Positions 1 through 9,390 are shown, counted from the first letter of the stretch. The stretch: 35,346 nt of DNA from Coriobacteriales bacterium (GCA_031290175.1 JAITOC010000119.1:1-35346); one strand, 5' to 3'. Program-made: numbers and translations. The notes: generated from the sequence alone by a model not told the origin.

Positions 1-444
1 AACTAATCGCCGTAATTGTTTGTCAACTCTGCTATCGTTCAAAACAATCGCCGTAAAATATGGGTTGTTTTCTCCAACTTCAAAGCAATGATAAACGAAT
101 GGAATCCTTGCCTCATCAGCGTTTAAGGCGAAACACGACCCGTAGGGTTTGTATTTGGAAGCCCCGTGGTTATACGCCAGTTCGCCCCTTTGCAAGAGAA
201 TATACTTTGCTAAACTTTGTCCTGCGTTATCACTTGAATACTTTTCCGACTGATAGATGAATCCGCTGGCTGCTGAAATCATCATCACAGGAGCTTCGGA
301 ATCCGAATCGGTTCGCTTAATTTCGGTCGCTATCTCTCCGACCTTCCGCTGTTCCCAAGCGGTTGTCTTTCTGTTCAAGCGCCTTCGGGTTTTCCGGGCA
401 GCTTGAACAGAATAAGTACGACATTCTTTGATACATTTATTCAT
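1..444 (-). CDS. hsdS: Type I restriction specificity subunit (HsdS), second copy, N-terminal part only (runs off window start)
   Basis: Own translation of the minus strand, open from ATG at 444-442 to base 1: MNKCIKECRTYSVQAARKTRRRLNRKTTAWEQRKVGEIATEIKRTDSDSEAPVMMISAASGFIYQSEKYSSDNAGQSLAKYILLQRGELAYNHGASKYKPYGS... It has the AWEQRKxGE motif shared with the HsdS at 1253-2461. Start overlaps the fic stop. Not in ORF track because it is edge-truncated. Confidence 0.75.
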   Translation of the reverse strand, partial: MNKCIKECRTYSVQAARKTRRRLNRKTTAWEQRKVGEIATEIKRTDSDSEAPVMMISAASGFIYQSEKYSSDNAGQSLAKYILLQRGELAYNHGASKYKPYGSCFALNADEARIPFVYHCFEVGENNPYFTAIVLNDSRVDKQLRRLV

Positions 445-1054
445 CAACAGGCTCCAGAATCTCTAAAACCAAGTTCTCTAAAATTTTTACGTCACCGTAG
501 ACTGTGCCATCCATGTAACGAGTGTAAATATCATCGTCACTCTCGATGTCTAGCAAAAGGTCAAAGCCTTTCGCCAAGGCTAATGAGAGGATAACTTCCC
601 GTTGGCATCTGCCATTTCCCTCTCTAAATGGGTGCATATGATTAAGGTTGTCAAGGATGTCTGCCAGTTGTTTCGCGATTGCTGCCTTTGTGTTGGCGGT
701 TTTCCAATATGTTTCTATAAGGGTATCCAAATACTGTTCACCTGTATCAAATGTCTGCATTGCCATAAAGGCTTTCCCGGATTTTGATATATTGACCCTG
801 CGATATTTTCCTGCCCATGTATACATATCCTGAAAAATGAAACGATGAATCTCACGCACATCTTTCATGGAGTGTACGATGATTGGCTTTACGTTTAGCT
901 CCACGATTCGCTCCGCGCTTAACAGATATTCTTTTTCTGAGGCAAGCGATGGCTCTTGAATATCAAATTTGTTTCTCAATACCAAGCCATCCGGGTACGT
1001 GTACTCAGAATCTGCGTCATCATAGTGATATGGTTCATACTGTTTTCGTGACAT
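437..1054 (-). CDS. fic: Fic/DOC family protein (putative AMP-transferase toxin)
   Basis: 205 aa with the complete Fic motif HPFREGNGRCQR (HPFx[D/E]GNGRxxR). Confidence 0.92.
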   Translation of the reverse strand: MSRKQYEPYHYDDADSEYTYPDGLVLRNKFDIQEPSLASEKEYLLSAERIVELNVKPIIVHSMKDVREIHRFIFQDMYTWAGKYRRVNISKSGKAFMAMQTFDTGEQYLDTLIETYWKTANTKAAIAKQLADILDNLNHMHPFREGNGRCQREVILSLALAKGFDLLLDIESDDDIYTRYMDGTVYGDVKILENLVLEILEPVDE

Positions 1055-1232
1055 CTTGTTTCTCCCTTAAAGTCTCCGCCTTTTCTTTCAAATGAAGGAC
1101 ATCTGCTTCGGTTGGTTCCCAACCTTCAAACATATTCGTGCTCAAGGCGTGCCAAACACCGCGAAAGTCCTTTTTGTTGTCAAAGGGAACCCCCATGATG
1201 GTTAATGCAGTTTTATTCACTTTCAGTGTCAT
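1035..1232 (-). CDS. Small putative class-I Fic antitoxin (VbhA/YhfG-like)
   Basis: 65 aa, immediately upstream of fic with a 20-nt overlap. Contains TNMFEG, matching the class-I Fic inhibitory motif [S/T]xxxE[G/N]. Confidence 0.75.
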   Translation of the reverse strand: MTLKVNKTALTIMGVPFDNKKDFRGVWHALSTNMFEGWEPTEADVLHLKEKAETLREKQDVTKTV

Positions 1233-1252
1233 TGGCTAATCATCTCACTTTC

Positions 1253-2461
1253 CTATACAAACATCTTTTCCAGCAAGGATTTCTTCACGTTTTTAAGCTT
1301 TACAAGCTCACGCTGATGAAGGGTGATGAGGTGGTCGAGGGCGGTGAAAAGCTGTCCGATTTGGTTTTGTTCTTCAAGCGAGGGCACCTTGATTGGCTGT
1401 TTGAGGAAATCAGGAACAACCAATTCGTTCATCATCGTGCCGCTCTTTGTGGCTTTAACAAGAATGCCCCTCATTATTGGTTCGTGGTGAATGTAGTGTT
1501 TCCAGAAAGAAAAACATTGCTCTGCGATTGGCCGTAAACATGAAAATCGGGGTGACATAAGTCCGTCACCTGCATCATTAAGAACAAAACGCCCATAAGC
1601 AAATCTCTTGTTCGTATGTCCCTCGAATGCTATATCACCAACTCTTAGAAGCTTGTAGGAATCCAGTGATGAATCAGCGGCACCATTGCCGCCATTAAAC
1701 GTCATCGTTGCAACAGACAAGGTTCGCTCGAATCCAAACCGCCCCTCATTTCGTTCTTTGTTGACCTCATATAAATCCCCCAGCTTGCGCTGTTCCCAAG
1801 CGTCAGTGAAGCCGGTGAAGCGGATTTCGGGCTTGTTCTCTCCCTCTTTCGGAAACATTTTTTCGAGCATGGCTTTTTTGATGTTGACCGTCTTGTCGCA
1901 CTCACGCTGATGAAGGGTGATGAGGTGGTCGAGGGCGGCGAAAAACGCGCCGATTTGGGTTTGCTCCTGCCTGTTGGGCAGCATAATTTCCTTGCTTTTA
2001 ACCAAGTCTGAATTGAGGTTCACCTGACTACCGGGCTGTCCATATTTCGACCATTTCGGGCGAAACATCTCCAACCATTGGAACATAAATTCGCAGTCAA
2101 AATCAGGGTTCAGAAAGATTAAAAATCCGTCATGGACACCCGTCTTAACGTAGTTAATTACGGGCTTTCCAACGGTTGCCGCTATGCTCAAAAGCAAATG
2201 CGGTTCAGTCAATACACGAGTCTTTTCCTGTCCCTCTTTTGATATGCGTTGTTCGAGAAAATGGACACGCCCATCCTGTTCAGTTACATCCGAAATGCGA
2301 AGCCAACCGATGTCGGATTCATCGTCGAACCACTTTGGGTCTTTGATAGGTCTGGGGCTTGCTCCACGGACGATTTCAGCAAGCTCCCCCAACCTCCGCT
2401 GTTCCCAAGCGTCCGTAAAGCCGGAGAAGCGGATTTCGGGTTTTGTCTTCGATTCTGCCAC
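1253..2461 (-). CDS. hsdS: Type I restriction-modification specificity subunit S (two TRD halves)
   Basis: 402 aa. Two copies of PEIRF(S/T)GFTDAWEQR(R/K)LG and of ALDHLITLHQRE...LEKMF. GTG start 1 bp after the hsdM stop. Confidence 0.95.
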   Translation of the reverse strand: MAESKTKPEIRFSGFTDAWEQRRLGELAEIVRGASPRPIKDPKWFDDESDIGWLRISDVTEQDGRVHFLEQRISKEGQEKTRVLTEPHLLLSIAATVGKPVINYVKTGVHDGFLIFLNPDFDCEFMFQWLEMFRPKWSKYGQPGSQVNLNSDLVKSKEIMLPNRQEQTQIGAFFAALDHLITLHQRECDKTVNIKKAMLEKMFPKEGENKPEIRFTGFTDAWEQRKLGDLYEVNKERNEGRFGFERTLSVATMTFNGGNGAADSSLDSYKLLRVGDIAFEGHTNKRFAYGRFVLNDAGDGLMSPRFSCLRPIAEQCFSFWKHYIHHEPIMRGILVKATKSGTMMNELVVPDFLKQPIKVPSLEEQNQIGQLFTALDHLITLHQRELVKLKNVKKSLLEKMFV

Positions 2462-2462
2462 G

Positions 2463-4922
2463 TCATTCTCCCCTCAACAGGGATTGGAGTTCATTGAGCC
2501 CCTTCATGTCATATTCATTGCCTGTTAGTCCGTCAATCAACGCAGAGAGGGATGCCTTCGTTTCGGCAATTTGCCCAGCCACCTCCGCATACGTGGTGGC
2601 GTATTTGTCTGTTAATGCTCGTATGCGAGCAATCAGCTCGGCGATGATAGTGTTGGGTATCTTGTGGATGGCGGTCATCAGCGGCGCAATCCATTTGGCT
2701 TCAAGCAGTGTGATTACCTGCGCGTCTGACAAGCCCTCAATCGTTGCTTTGGTTTTGAGGTGCAATGCGAGCGACTCTTTGTTGATTGCAGTCTTGAGCT
2801 TCTTCTCCTCAAGGCGCAGTTCTTGTATCTCCTTGAGCACATCTTCGTCCTCAAGCACTGTCTCTGTTATTTCCTCTATGGCTGCCTGAACCTCAGCAAT
2901 CCTCTCTTCATCTTGCCTCAGCTGGTCAAACTGTTCTTTGAGGAGAGTTTCCTGCACCAACTCAAACGGTATCACATGGCCAATCCAACCATCCTGAACC
3001 TCTTGATCCTTGCCGTTTTTCTTCTTCAATACCATATTGGGATTGACCTTCTTCGTCGCGTCAAATCCCTCTGTTTGTAGGATTTCCAAATCAATGGAGG
3101 TCTTTGTCCACTCGTCATCAAGGGCTTGGTATACGCTGTATTTGTCAACCAGAGCAACCCTTTCAAGCCGCTCAAAAATGGCGTTGCTGATGATGGATTC
3201 TTCTTTATTGCTATTGAGTGTTTCCCACTTCTCGATCAGCTCGTCTTTCAACAACTCCGCAAAGTCACCAAACGCTTCTTCATATCTGCGCACCCAAGAG
3301 CTAACCGCCTCATTCTCTTTGATTGCCTTTTCAATATCATCAACAGCCAACACGCAATGCGGCTTATCCGTATCTGTAAACAAAGATAGCTTCAGCCCGG
3401 CAAAGGTGTTCCAGTATGCATCAAACGCCGCAATTTCTGATTTTGGTATGCCGCCAAACATGGAGGCATAGATGTCCCATGTTTCTGCTGCTTCAGAAGA
3501 ATCCACATACCGGGGGATATTCAGGTTGTAGTCGTTACGGCGGATTTCCTCCTGGCTAACCACCCTTGAAAACTTGTCGCTGCTCGTCCGGCTGGTGACG
3601 GTATCGGCAATCTTTTTAATGTCAGAAGCACGCAGCACGTTGTTCTTGCCAACCTTGCTGAACCCTTTAGAAGCGTCGATTATCAGTACATCGTTACTCA
3701 GACGCTTCTTCTTCAGCACCACAATAATAGTGGGTATGCCCGTGCCAAAGAAGATGTTGGCAGGTAGTCCGATAACGGTATCAATGTGGTTTTGCTCGAT
3801 GAGGTTCTTTCTGATCTCACCTTCCTCACCACCACGGAACAAAACGCCGTGGGGCAAGACGATGGTCATGATTCCATCGGGCTTCAGGTGGAACAAATCG
3901 TGGAGCAAAAAAGCGAAGTCTGCCTTGGTTTTTGGTGCCAGCCCAAAGCGGGCATAGCGCGGGTCTGCTTCCTTGTTTGTTGGCTCCCATGCCTGCGAAT
4001 ACGGGGGATTGGACACTACCGCATCCACATAGAGCGGGTTGTAGGTGCCTATGGGGTCGTTGTCTTCAAAGTAGGGCCAGTCGTCTTCCAGCGTATCGCC
4101 GTTGCGCGTGACGATGTTGTCCGGCAGGATGCCGCGCATGACCAGATTCATACGCGTCAGGTTATAGGTGTTCTCCTTGATTTCCTGCGCGTAATACTTG
4201 ATGTTGTTGGCGTTGCTGATGTGCTTTGCAACGGAGCTGCCAATGTTTATAAGCAGCGAGCCAGAACCGCTCGTGGGGTCGTAGATCTTGATTTCCGCCT
4301 TGTCCTTTACATGGCTTGCTACGATTTCAGACATCAGCAGGGAAACCTCATGTGGCGTATAGAACTCGCCTGCTTTCTTTCCGGCGTTTGCGGCAAACAT
4401 ACTAATCAGATACTCATAGATGAACCCCAAGACGTCATAGTCCTGCTTGCCGTCCATCGGAATGACCTTTATCAATTGGATGAGGTCGCTGATGGCCTTT
4501 GTCTGCGAACCGGAGCTGTCGCCGAGCTTTGATAGTCCGGTATCCAAGGTGTTGAGGATGCGGTCAAAGACCTTTTTATGCGTGGGGTTAATGAGGCGGC
4601 TGAAAGCAGAAAGCGCGTCGCGCACATCTGACACGTCGAAGTCTTTCCCTTTTGCAATCCAAGTTGAAAAAAGATCTTTATAGACGATAAAGTACCCAAT
4701 CCCATTTTGGACGAACGCCTTGGTATCCGTATCGCCTTCAGTAAGAGCCTTGATGTCATCGGCAGTGAAGTCATTCTCTTTCAGGAACTTTTCTTCGGTG
4801 TCTGACAGGTATTTATAGAAGATGAAGCCAAGGATATAGTCCTTGTATTCATTGGCTTCAATTTTGGAGCGCATTTTGTTTGCGGATTCCCAGATCTTCG
4901 ACGCTAATTGCTGCTTGTTCAT
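2463..4922 (-). CDS. hsdM: Type I restriction-modification DNA methyltransferase subunit M
   Basis: 819 aa. HsdM N-terminus (MNKQQLASKIWESANKMRSKIEANEYKDYILGFIFYKYLSD), SAM-binding DPTSGSGSLL and catalytic NPPYS. Confidence 0.96.
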   Translation of the reverse strand: MNKQQLASKIWESANKMRSKIEANEYKDYILGFIFYKYLSDTEEKFLKENDFTADDIKALTEGDTDTKAFVQNGIGYFIVYKDLFSTWIAKGKDFDVSDVRDALSAFSRLINPTHKKVFDRILNTLDTGLSKLGDSSGSQTKAISDLIQLIKVIPMDGKQDYDVLGFIYEYLISMFAANAGKKAGEFYTPHEVSLLMSEIVASHVKDKAEIKIYDPTSGSGSLLINIGSSVAKHISNANNIKYYAQEIKENTYNLTRMNLVMRGILPDNIVTRNGDTLEDDWPYFEDNDPIGTYNPLYVDAVVSNPPYSQAWEPTNKEADPRYARFGLAPKTKADFAFLLHDLFHLKPDGIMTIVLPHGVLFRGGEEGEIRKNLIEQNHIDTVIGLPANIFFGTGIPTIIVVLKKKRLSNDVLIIDASKGFSKVGKNNVLRASDIKKIADTVTSRTSSDKFSRVVSQEEIRRNDYNLNIPRYVDSSEAAETWDIYASMFGGIPKSEIAAFDAYWNTFAGLKLSLFTDTDKPHCVLAVDDIEKAIKENEAVSSWVRRYEEAFGDFAELLKDELIEKWETLNSNKEESIISNAIFERLERVALVDKYSVYQALDDEWTKTSIDLEILQTEGFDATKKVNPNMVLKKKNGKDQEVQDGWIGHVIPFELVQETLLKEQFDQLRQDEERIAEVQAAIEEITETVLEDEDVLKEIQELRLEEKKLKTAINKESLALHLKTKATIEGLSDAQVITLLEAKWIAPLMTAIHKIPNTIIAELIARIRALTDKYATTYAEVAGQIAETKASLSALIDGLTGNEYDMKGLNELQSLLRGE

Positions 4923-5100
4923 AAACCCTCCACGCTACCCATGAGCAATACCTCGCGCTAATCCATTGAAAAACACTCGCTTCACTATAGCGAATTTTCA
5001 AGAGATTGCAGGGTACAGCAGCCCAAGGATATATCCGAGGGAGACTCGAACCCTGCAGGAGCACCGTTAGGTCTTGCGCCGGGAGAGCCCCTCCCCACCC

Positions 5101-6294
5101 CTACTGATACCGCAGCGACTCCACGGGATCCATTTTGGCGGCGCGGCGGGCGGGGTAGAAGCCGAAGACGATGCCGATGAGCGCACAGACTCCAACTGCG
5201 ATGGCTATCGCGTTGAAGCCGAGCGCGGGCATAAAGGATACGCCTGGTTGCACAAGCGAGACGATCCAGGCGAGCACCATGGCCATCAGATAGCCAAAGA
5301 TGATGCCAAACAGGCCTCCTATCAGGCAAAGCGCGATAGATTCCGCCAAGAACTGACGGGTGATGTCAGTTGTGTGTGCACCAAGAGACTTACGTAGGCC
5401 GATCTCGCGGGTGCGTTCGGTCACTGTCGTCAGCATCATGTTCATGATGCCTATGCCACCGACGAACAAAGAGATCGAGGCAATCGCCGTTAGCATGAGC
5501 GAGAATGCTCCCATAATGACGTTTACCTGGTCGAGGATCTCCTGCATAGAATAGACAACGACCTCGTCCTCCTTAAAACCGAGATGCTCTACCAGAAAGA
5601 CCTGCGTGCTTGCCGCCAGCGCAGGAATATCAACGCCCTCACGAGCAAGTCCGTACACCTGGTCAAAGGTGGTTACGCCTGTGACGCGCAACTGCAAGGT
5701 GCTTATCGGCATGACCGTTGCCCTGAAGTTCATCGTGGTACCGCCGCCTTCGATGATGCCGACGATGGTGTAGCTTTCACGGTTTGGGCCAACGCGCACG
5801 GTCAAGCCGAGGCAATCGTAGTCCTCGCTACCATACAGATCAAGTACGACGCCGCGTCCGATGACGAGTACTTTTGTCGCACGCCGTTGATCGTCAGCGG
5901 TAATAGTGCGCCCCGCCTCAATCTTGAGGTTGGTGACCGTTGCGTAGTTCTCATCAGCACCGACGACCTGAGCACCCGTTGTTTTGCTGGGAGTGCTTAT
6001 CTCCACTGATCCCGAAGAAACACCCGTTAGGATTTCATATTCAGGGAATTGCAGCGCCAGGACATCAAGATCATCCTGATCAAGCGGTTCGGCTCCAAAG
6101 GCATACATCTGAACCATACGCGCCTGAAAGAGCCCTAGTTCTCCCATGAGCATGTTCTGCATGCCACCGATGAGCGAGGTCATGGCGATAACGCTGGCGA
6201 TACCGATGACGATACCGAGGATGGTGAGAAAACTCCGTGCCTTGTTGGACGAAAGCGAAGACCAGGTTTCTTGGAGCAGGTCACGAAGGCTCAT
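5101..6294 (-). CDS. ABC transporter permease, MacB/FtsX family
   Basis: 397 aa. N-terminal TM, periplasmic domain and C-terminal TMs with GGIGIMNMMLTTVTERTREIGLRKSLGA, typical of MacB-type permeases. Confidence 0.93.
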   Translation of the reverse strand: MSLRDLLQETWSSLSSNKARSFLTILGIVIGIASVIAMTSLIGGMQNMLMGELGLFQARMVQMYAFGAEPLDQDDLDVLALQFPEYEILTGVSSGSVEISTPSKTTGAQVVGADENYATVTNLKIEAGRTITADDQRRATKVLVIGRGVVLDLYGSEDYDCLGLTVRVGPNRESYTIVGIIEGGGTTMNFRATVMPISTLQLRVTGVTTFDQVYGLAREGVDIPALAASTQVFLVEHLGFKEDEVVVYSMQEILDQVNVIMGAFSLMLTAIASISLFVGGIGIMNMMLTTVTERTREIGLRKSLGAHTTDITRQFLAESIALCLIGGLFGIIFGYLMAMVLAWIVSLVQPGVSFMPALGFNAIAIAVGVCALIGIVFGFYPARRAAKMDPVESLRYQ

Positions 6295-7055
6295 CGGCGC
6301 ACCTCCGCCCGAGCAGGCTCGGCAGGGGCTTGCTGTACGTCTGACGCGTTGAAGCGGGGAGTCAGCTGAGAGCCTTTTGGTGTGAGGTACATAAGTCCAT
6401 CGCGGATGTAGAGCGTACGATCAGCATGCGCCGCTATATCGGGCTCATGGGTGATGAGCACGATGGTGCGCCCTTGCTCGCGCAGCGTGGCAAAGGTTTG
6501 GAGCACCATCTCGCCGGTCGCCGTATCGAGGTTGCCCGTCGGTTCGTCAGCGAGGATGAGCGCGGGATTATTGACGAGTGCCCGTGCGATGGCGACGCGC
6601 TGCATCTGCCCACCTGAGATCTCGTTGCTCCTGTGCTCGTAGAAGCGTTCTTCCAGACCGACAGATTTGAGTGCCGCCCGGGCGCGCTTCACCCGTTCAT
6701 TCCGTGGACAGAGTGTGTAGAGCAGAGGAAGTATGACATTGCGGAGAATGGTTGCACGAGGCAACAGATTGAATGACTGGAAGACGAATCCTATACGCGT
6801 TGCACGCAGATCCGCCAGTTGATCATCGGTATAGTTGGCAATATCCATGCCCTCGAAGAGGTAAGCCCCATTTGTTGGCTTGTCAAGACAGCCGAGGATG
6901 TTCATCAGAGTTGACTTACCCGAACCCGAGGGCCCCATGATGGCGAGAAACTCTCCTTGCTCGACCGTGAAACTTACGCCACGCAGAGCCTGCGTGTTAC
7001 CAGCTTTTGTCTGGTAGATGCGATGGAGGTCGTGCGCCTCGATAACATTTGGCAT
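6291..7055 (-). CDS. ABC transporter ATP-binding protein, MacB/LolD type
   Basis: 254 aa. Walker [10 protein letters not shown], signature SGGQMQR, Walker [13 protein letters not shown]. Overlaps the permease start by 4 bp. Confidence 0.95.
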   Translation of the reverse strand: MPNVIEAHDLHRIYQTKAGNTQALRGVSFTVEQGEFLAIMGPSGSGKSTLMNILGCLDKPTNGAYLFEGMDIANYTDDQLADLRATRIGFVFQSFNLLPRATILRNVILPLLYTLCPRNERVKRARAALKSVGLEERFYEHRSNEISGGQMQRVAIARALVNNPALILADEPTGNLDTATGEMVLQTFATLREQGRTIVLITHEPDIAAHADRTLYIRDGLMYLTPKGSQLTPRFNASDVQQAPAEPARAEVRR

Positions 7056-7118
7056 CAGCGTCCTCCACTCTGTTTGACTGTGCGTGGATCACACCGCAAG
7101 AACTTCATATCCACAGCT

Positions 7119-9182
7119 TCACATTCCACTGACTACGACTGCACCGCCGCCTTGAGCACCGGTACCGCCACTTACCCCCAACCCAACGACGGCCCTGTCA
7201 CCTTCTTTGATGGCGCCCTCCGTGATGGGTTCTATGACTGCATATTGGTCGGAGCTTGTGATGATGCGGACAGGAACCACGGTCTGTGTTTCATCGTCGC
7301 TCAGCAGGGTGACTGCTGACTCTTCACCAACTGTCTGTATGGCAAACGCGCTGACTATGAGGACATTATCCAGTGAGCCGACTGTGATGACCGCCGAGGC
7401 AGACATATCGATCTTGAGGCGTGGGTCAGGAGACTCGATGCGCAGGTCAACGGCATAGGTGACGACCGAGCGTCCACCAGAGCTTGCGGCCGCAGCCGCG
7501 GCTGCACTCCCGCTGGCCGAGCTTGTGGTGGAGATACGGCTGACTTTTGCCGTCGCCTTATAGTCGGGTATGGCGTCGAAGGTGATTACGGCGTCCTGGC
7601 CAAGCTGGAGCTTGAGGATGTCTATCTCATTAACCTGAACGGTGACCAGCGCACTTGAGAACTCGGCTATCTGCATCGGAGCTTTACCACCCTGTGTCAG
7701 TGTGGAGAGCTTCGTGCCTCGTTCGATATTGGAAACGACGACCTGCCCGGAGATGGGTGCGTAGACCGAGCGCTTATCGGCAAGCTGCTTGACGGAGGCA
7801 AGCTGTGATTCAGCCTCTTTCACTTGGAGCCATGCGCTGTCAACCTGCTGTTGTGCAGAATCCGCCTGTGCAGAAGCGGAGAGGTATTGATCCCAGGCCA
7901 CGTCGGCAGCCGATGAACCTGAGTCAGAGAGGCCGGAAGAGGCGAGGGGATTGAGGCCGAGGGAAGTTGCAGGATTGGGGCTGATGACGGGATCTTGTGA
8001 ACCATCAGCATTGCCGAGGCCAAAGCCGGATTCTCCGGAGGTTGTTCCGGTGCTTGAACCTGCGTCGAGGTAGTTCTGATAGGCGCGGTTCTTTGCAGTG
8101 TTCGCGTTATTTCGTGCGCTTACTGCTCCGTTGTAGCCAATATAGGCAGAATCGACACCGCGCTGGGCAGTTTCCACCTGGCGATCAAGATCAGGATTCT
8201 CGATGACAAAGAGGAGCTGTCCTTTTTCGACGACCGAGCCCTCGAGAGCATGCACTTCAGCGACTGTGCCATCGACTTCCGGGGCTATGGTTACCTGTTC
8301 GACCGGAGCAATGGAGCCCGAGCTCTCGATCTGGCTGTCAAAGTGACCGCGCGTGACATCTACGGTAGACAGCGGTTCCACGTTGGTGGGGGGAGCAAGG
8401 CTCCTCAACGCAAACCAGCCGATGACGAGCGCCGCAAGCACAACCAGTACGATTATGATGATGCGAAGCTGCTTTGACCTGCGCTTCTTGGAGCTTCTGG
8501 TCTCAAGCGCCTGAAAGGCCTGGAGCTCAGAAGCCGCTCGTGCCGCGTCATCGGTAGCAAGCGCCTGGTCTGACCTGTCGTCGGCAGCAACACGCGTCGC
8601 TGGTTCGGGAGAAAGGTCGGGCAGGGGGATAGGGTCAAGGATGGGAGTAGGCTCAAGCGTCGTTGGGGGAGCGGCTTTGCTCGGTGCGGTTGTCGCGGGC
8701 GCGGCTGTTGCTGGAGCAGCTGCAGGTGCGGTAGCCGGGGCTGCCTGTGCGGCTTTGACAGGTGCGGTTGTCGCGGGCGCGGCTGTTGTTGGGGCGGCCG
8801 TAGGTGCCTGTGCGGCTTTGCTAGGGACGGCTGTAGCTGCTGCGACGGTTTTGGTTACAACCGCTGTGGTCGTTGTGGCGGGTGCTGCTGCAGGTGTGGT
8901 AGCCGGGGCTGCCTGTGCGGTTTTGCTAGGGGTGGTTGTTGCTTGGGCAACTGTGGGAGCCATATCGGGTGCTGCTGCTGTTGTTGTTGTTGGGGCAACT
9001 ACGGGAGCCATAGCGGGTGCCGCTGTCGGCTGTGCTGCTGCGGGTTGAGCCTTGGCCTGTGGCTGTGCCGTCGTTGGCTGAGGGTTGGCTGAGGGTTGCG
9101 CTTTTGGAGCTTCCGAGCCGCTGGTTGATCCCGGTGCTGTGCTTGCTCCATTTATTGCTGCCGGACTTGCGTCGGTTTCCAT
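7119..9182 (-). CDS. MacA/HlyD-like periplasmic adaptor (efflux membrane-fusion protein) with long Ala/Thr/Pro-rich N-terminus
   Basis: 687 aa. About 210 aa low-complexity A/T/P segment, then TM LRIIIIVLVVLAALVIGWFAL, lipoyl/barrel-like GTVAEVHALEGSVVEKGQLLFVIENPDLDRQVETAQRGVDSA and a C-terminal beta-barrel region. Upstream of the ABC genes in the same direction. Confidence 0.88.
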   Translation of the reverse strand: METDASPAAINGASTAPGSTSGSEAPKAQPSANPQPTTAQPQAKAQPAAAQPTAAPAMAPVVAPTTTTAAAPDMAPTVAQATTTPSKTAQAAPATTPAAAPATTTTAVVTKTVAAATAVPSKAAQAPTAAPTTAAPATTAPVKAAQAAPATAPAAAPATAAPATTAPSKAAPPTTLEPTPILDPIPLPDLSPEPATRVAADDRSDQALATDDAARAASELQAFQALETRSSKKRRSKQLRIIIIVLVVLAALVIGWFALRSLAPPTNVEPLSTVDVTRGHFDSQIESSGSIAPVEQVTIAPEVDGTVAEVHALEGSVVEKGQLLFVIENPDLDRQVETAQRGVDSAYIGYNGAVSARNNANTAKNRAYQNYLDAGSSTGTTSGESGFGLGNADGSQDPVISPNPATSLGLNPLASSGLSDSGSSAADVAWDQYLSASAQADSAQQQVDSAWLQVKEAESQLASVKQLADKRSVYAPISGQVVVSNIERGTKLSTLTQGGKAPMQIAEFSSALVTVQVNEIDILKLQLGQDAVITFDAIPDYKATAKVSRISTTSSASGSAAAAAAASSGGRSVVTYAVDLRIESPDPRLKIDMSASAVITVGSLDNVLIVSAFAIQTVGEESAVTLLSDDETQTVVPVRIITSSDQYAVIEPITEGAIKEGDRAVVGLGVSGGTGAQGGGAVVVSGM
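8640..9100. repeat. Degenerate short-period repeats encoding the Ala/Thr/Pro tract of the adaptor protein
   Basis: Repeated units such as gtgcggttgtcgcgggcgcggctgttg and gtagccggggctgcctgtgcgg recur on the + strand of this interval. Confidence 0.8.
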
Positions 9183-9295
9183 GCCTCTCTCCGTTCAAAA
9201 TCTGTTTCTACTGTATTCGGCATTTCAGCTTGTTTGTCCTTCAGGCAACTATACCATAGATGTGCTTTTCTCTTGTGAAAACAGGCAGATATTGT

Positions 9296-9345
9296 GTTTC
9301 ATTTCGTTAACAACCACAAGAATCACGTTTCATTTCGTAAACAAC
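9296..9345. repeat. Pair of 19-bp direct repeats GTTTCATTTCGTWAACAAC, 31 bp apart
   Basis: gtttcatttcgttaacaac (9296-9314) and gtttcatttcgtaaacaac (9327-9345), one mismatch, 31 bp start to start. Confidence 0.8.
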
Positions 9346-9361
9346 TTCATAAAATCCACAC

Positions 9362-9390
9362 TTGCCTCGAACAATTGTTCGTTGTATAGT
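9362..9390 (+). promoter_or_regulatory. Predicted sigma70-type promoter: TTGCCT - 17 bp - TATAGT
   Basis: -35 TTGCCT (9362-9367), 17-bp spacer, -10 TATAGT (9385-9390), followed by AAGGAGG RBS and ATG at 9424. Confidence 0.75.
9368..9381. promoter_or_regulatory. Putative LexA/SOS box (perfect palindrome CGAACAATTGTTCG)
   Basis: Matches the Gram-positive/actinobacterial SOS-box pattern CGAAC-N4-GTTCG. Lies within the promoter spacer. Confidence 0.82.

Noticed and set aside
5040-5060. tRNA-like T-loop string GGGTTCGAGTCTCCC on the minus strand
   Set aside because: No pairing T-stem, anticodon arm or acceptor stem around it, so not called as a tRNA. Kept only as a weak hint for an island boundary.
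8641-9048. 135-aa plus-strand Ala/Val/Gly-rich ORF
   Set aside because: Antisense reading of the Ala/Thr/Pro repeat tract of the adaptor gene. No RBS or family features.
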